A stretch of DNA of 7,731 nt, from the NCBI GenBank assembly GCA_947253735.1, contig CAMYAU010000073.1, positions 1-7,731 on the forward strand, written 5' to 3'. This stretch comes from an uncultured Varibaculum sp. (GTDB lineage: Bacteria; Actinomycetota; Actinomycetes; Actinomycetales; Actinomycetaceae). Positions 1 through 6,039 of this stretch are shown piece after piece; position 1 is the stretch's first letter; each line of letters begins with the position of its first letter. The position numbers and the translations under genes are program-made. The notes beneath the pieces are model-generated. The model had not been told where the DNA came from. It searched no databases and saw only the letters and a list, made by a program, of their open reading frames with translations.

Positions 1-30
1 ATCGGCAAGCACACCACCACCTCCGATTAA
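1..30 (+). CDS. C-terminal tail of an upstream gene (partial)
   Basis: Frame 1 reads nine residues, IGKHTTTSD, followed by TAA at 28-30, and the next gene's ribosome binding site starts directly after this stop. That arrangement is typical for the last codons of the preceding gene in the same operon. Nine residues are too few to name a family. By analogy with related operons it could be another Asp23/Gls24 protein or a small membrane protein, but this is a guess. Frames 2 and 3 are also open here, so the frame choice rests only on the stop codon and ribosome-binding-site position. Confidence 0.5.
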   Translation: MGKHTTTSD

Positions 31-38
31 GAAGGAGG
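31..38 (+). promoter_or_regulatory. Ribosome binding site of the Asp23-like gene
   Basis: GAAGGAGG lies 5 bases before the ATG at 44. This supports ATG-44 as the start even though the frame stays open to the window edge. A second AAGGAG at 56-61 sits 6 bases before the in-frame ATG at 68, so a product eight residues shorter is also possible. Confidence 0.65.
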
Positions 39-43
39 CGGCA

Positions 44-400
44 ATGCTATCCGCTAAGGAGCCCAGCATGCTCGCGGGAATCACCACGGTTTCAGCGCGC
101 GCCATCCAGACCATTGTGGCTGCTACCACCGGGCAGCGCATCAGTGTTCCCAATGAGCTAATAAAAGTTAGTACCCACGATGACCGGGGATTATTGGGGA
201 TAGATATTTCTTGTCCTCTGGACTATGACTCTCTGGACACCATTGGGCAGACCCCGGGTAGTTCGGTGTTTTCACTGGCAGACCAGGCGCGCAAAGATAT
301 CATCACTCGCGTTAGCGAAATCGCGGGGGTGAAAGTAGGGCGAGTAAACCTACGACTAACCGGACTACATAGATATACAGAAAAGAGGCGGCTGAAATGA
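44..400 (+). CDS. Asp23/Gls24-like envelope stress protein
   Basis: A small soluble protein of 118 residues without signal peptide or membrane segment. It resembles the Asp23/Gls24 family: an N-terminal helix-like part (about 12-30, TTVSARAIQTIVAATTG), central strands (about 38-58), and a C-terminal helix plus strand (about 74-108) with the typical pattern of a hydrophobic helix, then AGVKVGRVNLRLTGL. In Firmicutes, Asp23 is an abundant cytoplasmic protein tethered to the membrane by AmaP and linked to envelope stress. The match is divergent: I see the fold pattern rather than long conserved blocks. ATG-44 is chosen for its ribosome binding site; ATG-68 is an alternative. The stop overlaps the next start by 4 bp (ATGA), so translation is probably coupled to the two membrane proteins downstream, the expected partners. 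Family assignment is fairly sure because of the context; the exact role is inferred. Confidence 0.75.
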   Translation: MLSAKEPSMLAGITTVSARAIQTIVAATTGQRISVPNELIKVSTHDDRGLLGIDISCPLDYDSLDTIGQTPGSSVFSLADQARKDIITRVSEIAGVKVGRVNLRLTGLHRYTEKRRLK

Positions 401-993
401 GCAAGAAAGCTAGCCGACCTCGCCTGTATGTATCCTATCTGATCCGGCGAGAAACCCACTCTTCCCGGGCATTAATCAGCGTCTTCCTGGCGTTGGTCTT
501 GATTGCGGGGATAGGATATTTAGCTACCGAGGGAGTGCTATCCGCGCTAGGACGCCCTTCCCTGTTTGCCACTCCCCAAGAGCTGTGGGAGCAAGCCCCT
601 GCCGCTTTGCAGGAAAAATATCGTCCCCTAGTAATCATCGTGGGGGTGGTAGTGGCGATTTTTGGGTTGCTGCTGCTAGCCAAGGCCATAATGCCCGGTA
701 CTTTAAGCAAACATGCCTTAAAGGACGAACGCACCGCCTACGTGGCTGATGACTCGGTAATTGCCTCCGGGGTTTCCCGCTTGCTACGTGAAGAGGCAGG
801 TCTTCCTGCGGGAACCGTGTCTACCGCGGTTAGTAAGCGGCGTTCGCTAAGCACTATTACCCCCAGTACCGGTCACCCCCTAGATCAAGGGAAGATGACG
901 CAGTTCGCGAAGGACGAAGTGGCTTCCTGGCAGCTGCAGCCGCGGCTAAAAACCACTGTTAAGGTCGCGAGTGAAGGGAGGCTGGAGAAGTGA
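397..993 (+). CDS. DUF6286-like two-helix membrane protein of the Asp23 operon
   Basis: A 198-residue protein with a basic N-terminus (1-24), a first membrane helix at about 25-47, a short loop (about 48-76), a second helix at about 77-98, and a C-terminal soluble domain of about 100 residues. The basic ends suggest an N-in/C-in hairpin with the large domain in the cytoplasm. The soluble part contains DDSVIASGVSRLLREEAGLP (about 118-137) and ends in KTTVKV, which recalls the helix-strand logic of Asp23 domains and fits the actinobacterial DUF6286 family. It starts at an ATG overlapping the previous stop (ATGA), with AAGAGG eight bases upstream, and overlaps the next gene by 4 bp. No enzymatic motif is seen. 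A structural or anchoring role beside the Asp23-like protein is inferred; no experimentally defined function is known to me. Confidence 0.72.
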   Translation: MSKKASRPRLYVSYLIRRETHSSRALISVFLALVLIAGIGYLATEGVLSALGRPSLFATPQELWEQAPAALQEKYRPLVIIVGVVVAIFGLLLLAKAIMPGTLSKHALKDERTAYVADDSVIASGVSRLLREEAGLPAGTVSTAVSKRRSLSTITPSTGHPLDQGKMTQFAKDEVASWQLQPRLKTTVKVASEGRLEK

Positions 994-1622
994 AGAAACT
1001 ACCGCGGGTATTGAACCGGATTCTGCTGTTCGTTTTCGGTCTGCTTTTCCTAGCTACCGGGACACTACTGGTGGGAGCATCCACCTATGTGCCGCTGCGT
1101 GAGCGAGCGCTTAAATATCGCTCACACCTGGACGGTGAATATACTTCGCTAGCGGGGCAAGCGACCTTTAAAATTTCGGGGCAACAGTTTTCCTGGGTCC
1201 AGGTCGGAGTAATTATGGTCGCCATTATTCTCGTCCTCTTGCTGATCATCTGGATATTTTCCCAAGGGGGCGGCAGGATTCGCTCCCTGGCTTTAAACGA
1301 AAGCGGGAAGGATTCCGAAAAAGAAGGGGAGGTTACCGCCGAACTGGGGTTACTCCGAGACATTATCGAGGACAAAGTCAGCGATAGCCGCTGGATCTCG
1401 TCTTTGAAAGTGGCTTCTTGGGACGTGAAGAAACGCCCCGGACTGCTAATAAGTGCCGCGGTTTATAAGGGAGCTAACCCCCGGGAAGTAAAGACCGAAA
1501 TTGATGGCGCGATTGCGAAGTTAGACCAAGTTTTAGGAATAAAAATACCGGTTCTGGTGCAGATAACCACGAACTGGCGAAGTAGCTTAGGGTCTGCGGA
1601 CCGCGTAGATTCCGACAAATAA
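990..1622 (+). CDS. AmaP-like membrane anchor for Asp23 protein
   Basis: A 210-residue protein that starts with GTG inside a GTGA overlap; AAGGGAGG at 974-981 is a good ribosome binding site 8 bases upstream. Membrane helices lie at about 10-31 and 70-91, separated by a loop of about 40 residues. A cytoplasmic C-terminal domain (about 92-210) follows, with an acidic/polar linker (104-116) and then an alternating helix-strand region ending in LGIKIPVLVQITTNW. Two N-terminal helices plus an Asp23-like cytoplasmic domain is the layout of AmaP, the alkaline shock response membrane anchor that holds Asp23 at the membrane in Firmicutes. Position as third gene after the Asp23-like and DUF6286-like genes supports this. 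The name AmaP-like is based on architecture and context; sequence identity with staphylococcal AmaP is probably low. Confidence 0.7.
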   Translation: MKKLPRVLNRILLFVFGLLFLATGTLLVGASTYVPLRERALKYRSHLDGEYTSLAGQATFKISGQQFSWVQVGVIMVAIILVLLLIIWIFSQGGGRIRSLALNESGKDSEKEGEVTAELGLLRDIIEDKVSDSRWISSLKVASWDVKKRPGLLISAAVYKGANPREVKTEIDGAIAKLDQVLGIKIPVLVQITTNWRSSLGSADRVDSDK

Positions 1623-1634
1623 AAGGAGAAGAAA

Positions 1635-1880
1635 ATGGGAATGGAAGACAAGATTAAGAACACCGCCGAGGACTTGGGGGGAAAAGCTAAAGAAGCTGCC
1701 GGCAAAGTTAGCGGCGACAAGAACGTAGAAGCCGAAGGCAAAGTTGATCAGGTCAGCGCAGAAATCAAAGAGAAAGTTTCTGAGTTTACCGACAAAGCAA
1801 AGGATATGGCTGAAGAAGCTGGCGCGAATCTGAAGGCTGCTGCCGAAAAAATCAAGGAAAGTTTTTCTAACGATAAGTAA
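1635..1880 (+). CDS. CsbD-family stress protein with LEA-like tail
   Basis: An 81-residue, very hydrophilic Lys/Glu/Ala-rich protein. Residues 1-55 carry the CsbD signature: KIKNTAEDLGGKAKEAAGK, then GDKNVEAEGKVDQV. Residues about 50-78 continue as an amphipathic Ala/Lys/Glu helix (DKAKDMAEEAGANLKAAAEK) resembling LEA-type repeats, so the protein is longer than a minimal CsbD protein. In Bacillus, CsbD belongs to the general stress regulon; its molecular function is unknown, and a protective, partly disordered protein is the usual view. No cysteine or tryptophan, no signal peptide. AAGGAG at 1623-1628 lies 6 bases before the ATG. The gene follows the AmaP-like gene by 12 bp and is the last of the operon, directly before a strong terminator, which suggests co-expression with the envelope stress genes. 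Confidence 0.88.
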   Translation: MGMEDKIKNTAEDLGGKAKEAAGKVSGDKNVEAEGKVDQVSAEIKEKVSEFTDKAKDMAEEAGANLKAAAEKIKESFSNDK

Positions 1881-1915
1881 ATCTAGAGAACACTGAACTT
1901 TAACGTAGCTAATTC

Positions 1916-1950
1916 AAGGATCGGGAGGCAGCCGCCTCCCGATCCTTTTT
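1916..1950 (+). terminator. Strong intrinsic terminator of the Asp23-CsbD operon
   Basis: A perfect 14-bp inverted repeat, AAGGATCGGGAGGC (1916-1929) and GCCTCCCGATCCTT (1934-1947), with loop AGCC and a run of T through 1950. It starts 35 bases after the CsbD stop, so it ends the + strand operon. On the - strand the same hairpin is followed by TTGAATT, a poorer U-tract, so termination of the convergent DUF4921 gene (stop at 2012) here is possible but weaker. Confidence 0.93.
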
Positions 1951-2011
1951 CACTGTTTCCTACGCTTTCCTGCTAGTCATCCTCGCTCTCTCAGGCTGCA
2001 ACAGGCTACAA

Positions 2012-3358
2012 CTATTCCAGTAGAGAAGGTGAAACTTTAGTTTCGTCGCCAATGCGCATATCTGCAATCTTCCCCGCTGCTCGCAGCTCTTTTAAGCGCG
2101 GAACCACCCGTCGACAAATCCCCCAAGGATCAATCGTGTTTAGGTAAATCCGGGTACCGCCCTCGAAACCAGCCAGAGTAGAAATCCGCCACTTAACCAA
2201 GATCCGCCAACGCATCGGAGTCGAAACCGATAGCGGACGGTGATACCACTCTTCATTACAGGGAACATCTGCCCCGGTAGCTGCATGAATAGCATGCAAA
2301 ATATCGGATACCGCCCGAACTCTCTTTTCTCCCGCATCCCACGGATCACAGGGTTTACCGAGAGGCCAAACTGCAATTGTGGGATAGCGATGCCCCACCC
2401 CAGCCATCGCAATCGCGTCCTCGTTTTGCGCCAAAACCAGGCCGCGAGTAGCCCGAATTTTCAAGATCGTGTGATAAATATCGGGGTCTTTACGCAAACG
2501 CTCACGTTCCTGCGCGGTCTGAACCGGAAATTCATCAATTGCCACCAGCTGTTTATGCAGGTGATCGAAACTAGCGCCCGCAGGTTTTAACCAGTTTTGG
2601 AAAGCAGCCACGTACTTGACTGCAGGATCTAGGTTGTAAAGATCGCGCAGCGTCCGGGCAGTAAAAGCAATATAGGCATGATGCTCCTTGGGGGTAAGAG
2701 TACCTGCCGAAGCCAACTGGGAAGAGTCCCTCGCTCCCGGAACAAAATGCCGATTAGCCACAATCAGGTCATGCCCGCCTGAAAAGAAGGAATTGGCATG
2801 CCCCAGCATCTCCGATTCGCTCATGCTGTCTATTTCCGCATCATTCATTCCGTATTGATGCAGTTTAGCCCGAACTACCCGCAACACATGATCATATCCG
2901 GTAGGGGTAGACAGGTATTCCGCCAGATGCTGACGTTCCTTATCAGAAGGCTGGTGTCCATGATTCAGGTTCCAGTATTGATAGGAAACAATCTCGAAAA
3001 GGTTGGGAATCCGGCGAAAATCGGAGGGGTATTGGCTTAACTGATCAGCTGCTAATCCCTCTACGATCCGAAAATCCCCGCAGCTACTGGTCTTGTCAGC
3101 CGGTAATTCTTGATCTCCCAGGACAATCCGAGATTTCTCGGGAGGGGTTTCCAGATAACGATCGGAGCAAAACGCACAGGTAGAAGTATGGTCTTTGACG
3201 CTAATAGGCGTGGGGTTAACCTGGGGTTTAGCCAGAGGGCGGTGCCCGCGCCCCGGCACGGTCCACACCTCGGTTCCGGTCAACTGATTCCGCTGTTTAA
3301 CGGTTCCATCTGCTAGTTTAACTAGGGCGCGTGCCGCTTCTGCTTCCTCTTTTGCCAT
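2012..3358 (-). CDS. DUF4921 family protein, GalT-like nucleotidyl transferase fold
   Basis: A 448-residue cytoplasmic protein recognised as DUF4921, an uncharacterised actinobacterial family related to galactose-1-phosphate uridylyltransferase (HIT superfamily). Visible motifs in GalT order: CAFC at 61-64 (zinc-type CxxC), FEIVSYQYWNLNHGH at about 121-135 (matching the GalT strand that supplies a zinc histidine), and NWLKPAGASFDHLHKQL at 255-271, where H266-x-H268-x-Q270 corresponds to the GalT HPHGQ motif with the second histidine as nucleophile. This suggests a nucleotidyl or phosphoryl transfer enzyme with an intact active site. No galK or galE lies nearby, so a Leloir role is not supported and the substrate is unknown. 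The N-terminus is Glu/Ala/Lys-rich. The ATG at 3358 is preceded by AGGGTGGAAG, an acceptable ribosome binding site. It is transcribed divergently from the DNA methyltransferase. Confidence 0.85.
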   Translation of the reverse strand: MAKEEAEAARALVKLADGTVKQRNQLTGTEVWTVPGRGHRPLAKPQVNPTPISVKDHTSTCAFCSDRYLETPPEKSRIVLGDQELPADKTSSCGDFRIVEGLAADQLSQYPSDFRRIPNLFEIVSYQYWNLNHGHQPSDKERQHLAEYLSTPTGYDHVLRVVRAKLHQYGMNDAEIDSMSESEMLGHANSFFSGGHDLIVANRHFVPGARDSSQLASAGTLTPKEHHAYIAFTARTLRDLYNLDPAVKYVAAFQNWLKPAGASFDHLHKQLVAIDEFPVQTAQERERLRKDPDIYHTILKIRATRGLVLAQNEDAIAMAGVGHRYPTIAVWPLGKPCDPWDAGEKRVRAVSDILHAIHAATGADVPCNEEWYHRPLSVSTPMRWRILVKWRISTLAGFEGGTRIYLNTIDPWGICRRVVPRLKELRAAGKIADMRIGDETKVSPSLLE

Positions 3359-3471
3359 ACTTCCACCCTAGTTGTCCGCACCTAATTTTTCGTTCACTCT
3401 CAGCGCGTGTAGGTCAGATACCTTAAAACTGCTTGGCCTGGTTTATAGTGAGCGGAAGGAGAGGAGGAAAG
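3359..3471. promoter_or_regulatory. Divergent promoter region between DUF4921 gene and DNA methyltransferase
   Basis: This 113-bp gap must hold the promoters of both divergent genes. On the + strand TATAGT at 3444-3449 is a plausible -10 element. No good -35 hexamer lies at the expected distance, and the ribosome binding site follows almost directly, so the leader would be about 15 bases. On the - strand I see no clear -10/-35 pair. The assignment rests mainly on gene arrangement. Confidence 0.4.
3462..3467 (+). promoter_or_regulatory. Ribosome binding site that sets the TTG start of the methyltransferase
   Basis: AGGAGG lies 4 bases before TTG at 3472, where the protein begins with the family-typical IKYLGSKRN. 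The frame is open further upstream (TTG 3433, GTG 3448), but those starts have no comparable ribosome binding site and would add residues not expected before the conserved N-terminal motif. Confidence 0.8.
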
Positions 3472-4521
3472 TTGATCAAGTATTTGGGATCTAAACGAAA
3501 CCTGGTGCCAGCTTTGGGAGCTATTGCTACTGCTGCCGATGCCCGCACCGCCCTCGATTTGTTTTCAGGTACTACTCGGGTTGCTCAAGAGTTCAAACGC
3601 CGCGGAATCTTCACCACTGCCTGCGACCTAGCCTCCTATAGCTATCAATTGGCGCGTACTTATATCGAGACCGATGCGAACACGGTAGATTATCAGGCTT
3701 TACGCGCACACCTGGCGACAATGGCTAGTTTGGAAGGCAAAAATGGTTATTTTACGGAAACTTTTTGCCGCCAGGCACGGTTTTTCCAGCCTCATAATGG
3801 AGCACGCATTGATGCTTGCCGGGACTATCTGGTTACGCTGCAAGATGATCCGTTATTCGCGATACTACTAACCTCCCTAATGGAGGCGGCGGACCGGGTA
3901 GATTCCACCACCGGAGTGCAGATGGCATATTTGAAAAAGTGGGCGCCGCGTTCCTATAACCAGTTAGAACTACGTCTGCCAGAATTAATTCCGGGCCAGG
4001 GGCAAGCGTTACAAGGCGACGCCCTCAAGCTAGTTGACCAGGTACCCGATGTAGATCTTGCCTACCTAGATCCTCCTTATAACCAGCATCGATACTTCAC
4101 TAACTACCATATTTGGGAGACCCTGGTGCGTTGGGATGCCCCGGAAGCCTACGGGGTGGCGCGCAAACGGGTGGATGCCCGCGGCGATCAGCACCGTTCA
4201 GTTTTTAATTCCAAGCGCACTATGGCACAAAGTTTCTTTTCTCTGCTGGGGCGGGTACGCGCCAAAACCATCGTGGTTTCATATAACGATGAAGCCTGGA
4301 TTAGTGAGGACGAGATGATTAACGCCATCTACCAGGCAGGGTTTGCACAGGTAGAGAAATTTTCATTTTCGCACCCCCGTTATGTAGGGGCAAAAATTGG
4401 GATCTATGATCCCCGAGGGAAAAAAGTGGGGAAACCGGGGGCAGCCCATAACACTGAAAATGTGTTTGTTGGCGGCAACGCTACCACCTTGTCTCAGATC
4501 AGCGCGGCTTTATCTCCCTAA
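3472..4521 (+). CDS. D12-class N6-adenine DNA methyltransferase (orphan)
   Basis: Probable adenine-specific DNA methyltransferase of the Dam/D12 class, transferring methyl from S-adenosylmethionine to adenine N6 in a specific DNA site. Of 349 residues, IKYLGSKRN (2-10) is motif X, DLFSGTTRVA (29-38) is the SAM-binding motif I (FxGxG variant with T in place of the second G), and DPPY at 200-203 is catalytic motif IV, followed by NQHRYFTNYHIWETL. VVSYNDEAWI near residue 280 matches a later core strand. The order X-I-target recognition-IV is the alpha group; residues about 60-180 are the likely target recognition part. The start is TTG-3472. No restriction endonuclease or Vsr gene lies in the window, so it looks like an orphan regulator or a remnant of a restriction-modification system. 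The recognition sequence cannot be read from the protein. It is divergent from the DUF4921 gene and convergent with the ACT gene (24-bp gap). Confidence 0.88.
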   Translation: MIKYLGSKRNLVPALGAIATAADARTALDLFSGTTRVAQEFKRRGIFTTACDLASYSYQLARTYIETDANTVDYQALRAHLATMASLEGKNGYFTETFCRQARFFQPHNGARIDACRDYLVTLQDDPLFAILLTSLMEAADRVDSTTGVQMAYLKKWAPRSYNQLELRLPELIPGQGQALQGDALKLVDQVPDVDLAYLDPPYNQHRYFTNYHIWETLVRWDAPEAYGVARKRVDARGDQHRSVFNSKRTMAQSFFSLLGRVRAKTIVVSYNDEAWISEDEMINAIYQAGFAQVEKFSFSHPRYVGAKIGIYDPRGKKVGKPGAAHNTENVFVGGNATTLSQISAALSP

Positions 4522-4545
4522 ACCTGCTTGCAGCTGAAGAAAAGT

Positions 4546-4959
4546 TTAGTACTGCAGCCAGCCTTTAGCTTGCTCGGAGAGTTGCTGCAGCAAAGATATT
4601 GCTTCTTGCGCCCGCGCCGCCGGCACCATCAGATGATCATGATACAGGCCAGATAAAACATTACAGGGAATAGATTGGCTAGCCAGCTGAGAGGCCACTG
4701 TAAAAGTCAGCCCGGTTTCTTCTAGGGAAACGTCACAGTCTAGAGTAATGCGGCGATAAATCTTTTTCCCCTCGGCCAGACCTTTCGCTTTCGCCTGCTC
4801 CAAAGGCACGATTAGGGTGAGCCCTTCTGCTTCTTTTATTTGAGCGAATGGCTCCAAACCTGCGGGCAGGCCATCCCGCTCCGACAAGAACACATACTTG
4901 CCAAACATGTGGGGACGCAGCTTAGACAACGCTAGGTCAAAGTCAGAATAAGAGCTCAT
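4546..4959 (-). CDS. ACT-domain protein (PF10000/COG3602 type)
   Basis: A 137-residue cytoplasmic protein that matches the tandem ACT-like family of small stand-alone proteins. Signature blocks: KYVFLS (21-26), EAEGLTLIVP (43-52), ITLDCDVSLEETGLT (71-85) and IPCNVLSGLYHDHLMVP (97-113). The first half corresponds to the ACT_3 domain and the second to an ACT_7-like domain. ACT domains usually bind amino acids or other small ligands, but this group has no firmly established ligand and no attached catalytic domain. The length is normal for the family. The ATG at 4959 has no clear Shine-Dalgarno sequence (upstream bases read CTACTTTAAAACT), so translation may be leaderless or weak; no better in-frame start is seen. 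It is convergent with the methyltransferase and has no operon partner. Confidence 0.87.
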   Translation of the reverse strand: MSSYSDFDLALSKLRPHMFGKYVFLSERDGLPAGLEPFAQIKEAEGLTLIVPLEQAKAKGLAEGKKIYRRITLDCDVSLEETGLTFTVASQLASQSIPCNVLSGLYHDHLMVPAARAQEAISLLQQLSEQAKGWLQY

Positions 4960-5155
4960 AGTTTTAAAGTAGGGGGCAGGAGGCTACCCGTGCTTACTAG
5001 TCTCACTCTACGGTCGATTTTTCCTAATTTATGCTGGTGAATAACAAAACTTTCAGGTAGCATTCAGCAACTTCTTTTAAAATGCTGGCTTGCTAAACTC
5101 GAGAGTGAAGAAAAGCTACACCTACTTTCCGTCTAACTTCATCCAGGAGCCAGAG
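4960..5155. other. Intergenic gap without a recognisable gene
   Basis: This 196-bp stretch lies between two - strand genes and should contain the 3' end signals of the hydrolase transcript's neighbour and the promoter of the ACT gene. I see AT-rich sequence but no convincing -10/-35 pair, no strong hairpin and no coding frame with a ribosome binding site. A weak inverted pair, AGCATT and AATGCT around 5060-5087, is too short to call. Confidence 0.4.
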
Positions 5156-5935
5156 TTAAGACATCCTCCGGTAAACACTCATAACTGCTCTAGCCACCGC
5201 CGAAGGTGCCTCTAAAGGAACCAAATGCCCCGCACGCGGCACCGAAACTACCCGGGTGCCTAGAGCCTTAGCCATCGCCTCAGCTTGGGCAGCAGTAGAG
5301 TTTTGATCTTGTTCCCCGCGCACCACCATTGCCGGGATCTTTGCTCGTCCCAGCGTCTCCAGGCGGCCCGGACGGGCAGCCAAAGCACGCTGCGCCCAAG
5401 AAATAGCCTCCCCGGGAGCCTCATTAATCCATTTTTCCATCAGCTCTGGAATCTTCGGAAAATCCGTAAGCGTTTCCTTGGCCAGCATGGTGGGAATCGA
5501 CTTTATTAGTTCCTCTTGCGCGCGCCCTACCAAAGCACCAATCGCCATCTCGGTACGCGCCGCCCGCGCGGCGGGGGTGTCGATCTCCGCTTTAGTACCT
5601 ACCAGCACCACTCCGCCTACTAGCCGGGGATGGCGTTCAATCATCGCCTGTGCGGTATATCCTCCCATCGAGTTCCCACACACCAGTACCCTTTCGGCCC
5701 CCTCGGTTCGTACCGCCTGCGCTACATAATCAGCATAGATTTCTAGCGAGGGCGGATCTAGGGGGATCGGGGAATGTCCAAACCCGGGAGGATCAATCGC
5801 GATTACCGGCACGCCCTCGAAACGACGGGCTACGCTTTCCCACATCCGGTGGTCATAGGGAAAAGCCGCCAATAAAACCACAGCGGGGGTGCCCGCCATT
5901 CTGTGCGCATCACGCGTAAAAATCGCCACGTTCAT
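5156..5935 (-). CDS. Alpha/beta hydrolase
   Basis: A 259-residue cytoplasmic serine hydrolase of the alpha/beta fold. The catalytic triad is visible: nucleophile S89 in GNSMGG (87-92), acid D210 in VVRGEQDQNS, and H237 in RAGHLVPLEAP. DPPGFGHSP (48-56) matches the conserved DxxGxGxS turn. The oxyanion loop is AAFPYDHRMW (23-32), where many relatives have HAFP or HGFP, so the usual first histidine is replaced by alanine. The cap domain is the helical region of about 118-195. The substrate is unknown; relatives include esterases, haloperoxidase-like and enol-lactone hydrolases, and the cap does not let me choose. The ATG at 5935 lacks a clear ribosome binding site and no better ATG/GTG start exists before an upstream in-frame stop. 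It lies 104 bp after the small zinc-type gene on the same strand and may have its own promoter. Confidence 0.88.
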   Translation of the reverse strand: MNVAIFTRDAHRMAGTPAVVLLAAFPYDHRMWESVARRFEGVPVIAIDPPGFGHSPIPLDPPSLEIYADYVAQAVRTEGAERVLVCGNSMGGYTAQAMIERHPRLVGGVVLVGTKAEIDTPAARAARTEMAIGALVGRAQEELIKSIPTMLAKETLTDFPKIPELMEKWINEAPGEAISWAQRALAARPGRLETLGRAKIPAMVVRGEQDQNSTAAQAEAMAKALGTRVVSVPRAGHLVPLEAPSAVARAVMSVYRRMS

Positions 5936-5994
5936 ATGCCCATCTTCGCACAGGAGTGCCCACTTACTAGCCTAAACCGGCCGCGAAAAGAAGG

Positions 5995-6033
5995 GTTTTA
6001 AAACTTACGGTTTTCTAGAGTGCCAAAACTTGG
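5995..6033. repeat. Alternating GTTTT/AAAAC inverted motifs upstream of the hydrolase
   Basis: GTTTT (5995-5999) is followed by AAAAC (6000-6004), GTTTT (6010-6014) and AAAAC (6025-6029); the first two form the perfect 10-bp palindrome GTTTTAAAAC, and the last lies in CCAAAACTTGG (6023-6033). It sits 60 bp before the hydrolase start and just after the small zinc-type gene. It could be an operator or a weak terminator; short AT-rich inverted repeats also arise by chance. Confidence 0.3.
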
Positions 6034-6039
6034 AAAGCT

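Noticed and set aside
1..43. Asp23-like gene extending upstream beyond the window in frame 2
   Set aside because: The frame is open, but a strong ribosome binding site precedes ATG-44 and the upstream codons give a Pro/Ser-rich stretch not expected in the family.
2240..2590. Open frame on the + strand inside the DUF4921 gene
   Set aside because: It is antisense to a conserved family with motifs in order; the predicted protein has no domain-like pattern.
2012..3358. Classical galactose-1-phosphate uridylyltransferase (galT)
   Set aside because: The HxHxQ and CxxC motifs are GalT-like, but the overall sequence matches DUF4921 and no galactose genes are nearby, so the galT name would overstate the evidence.
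3433..3471. Longer N-terminus of the methyltransferase from TTG 3433 or GTG 3448
   Set aside because: No ribosome binding site before these codons, and the family normally begins with the motif that follows TTG 3472.
3472..4521. Complete restriction-modification system
   Set aside because: No endonuclease-like gene adjoins the methyltransferase; the neighbours are a GalT-like enzyme and an ACT protein.
4522..4545. Terminator between the convergent methyltransferase and ACT genes
   Set aside because: Only a short imperfect palindrome around CTTGCAGCTGAAG is present, with no T-run after a stable stem.
5031..5088. Repeated ATGCTGG and short inverted AGCATT/AATGCT in the gap before the ACT gene
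   Set aside because: The units are only 6-7 bases, mismatch when extended, and have no clear functional placement.
5285..5919. Three open frames on the + strand opposite the alpha/beta hydrolase
   Set aside because: They are shadows of a gene with an intact catalytic triad, overlap each other, and lack credible starts.
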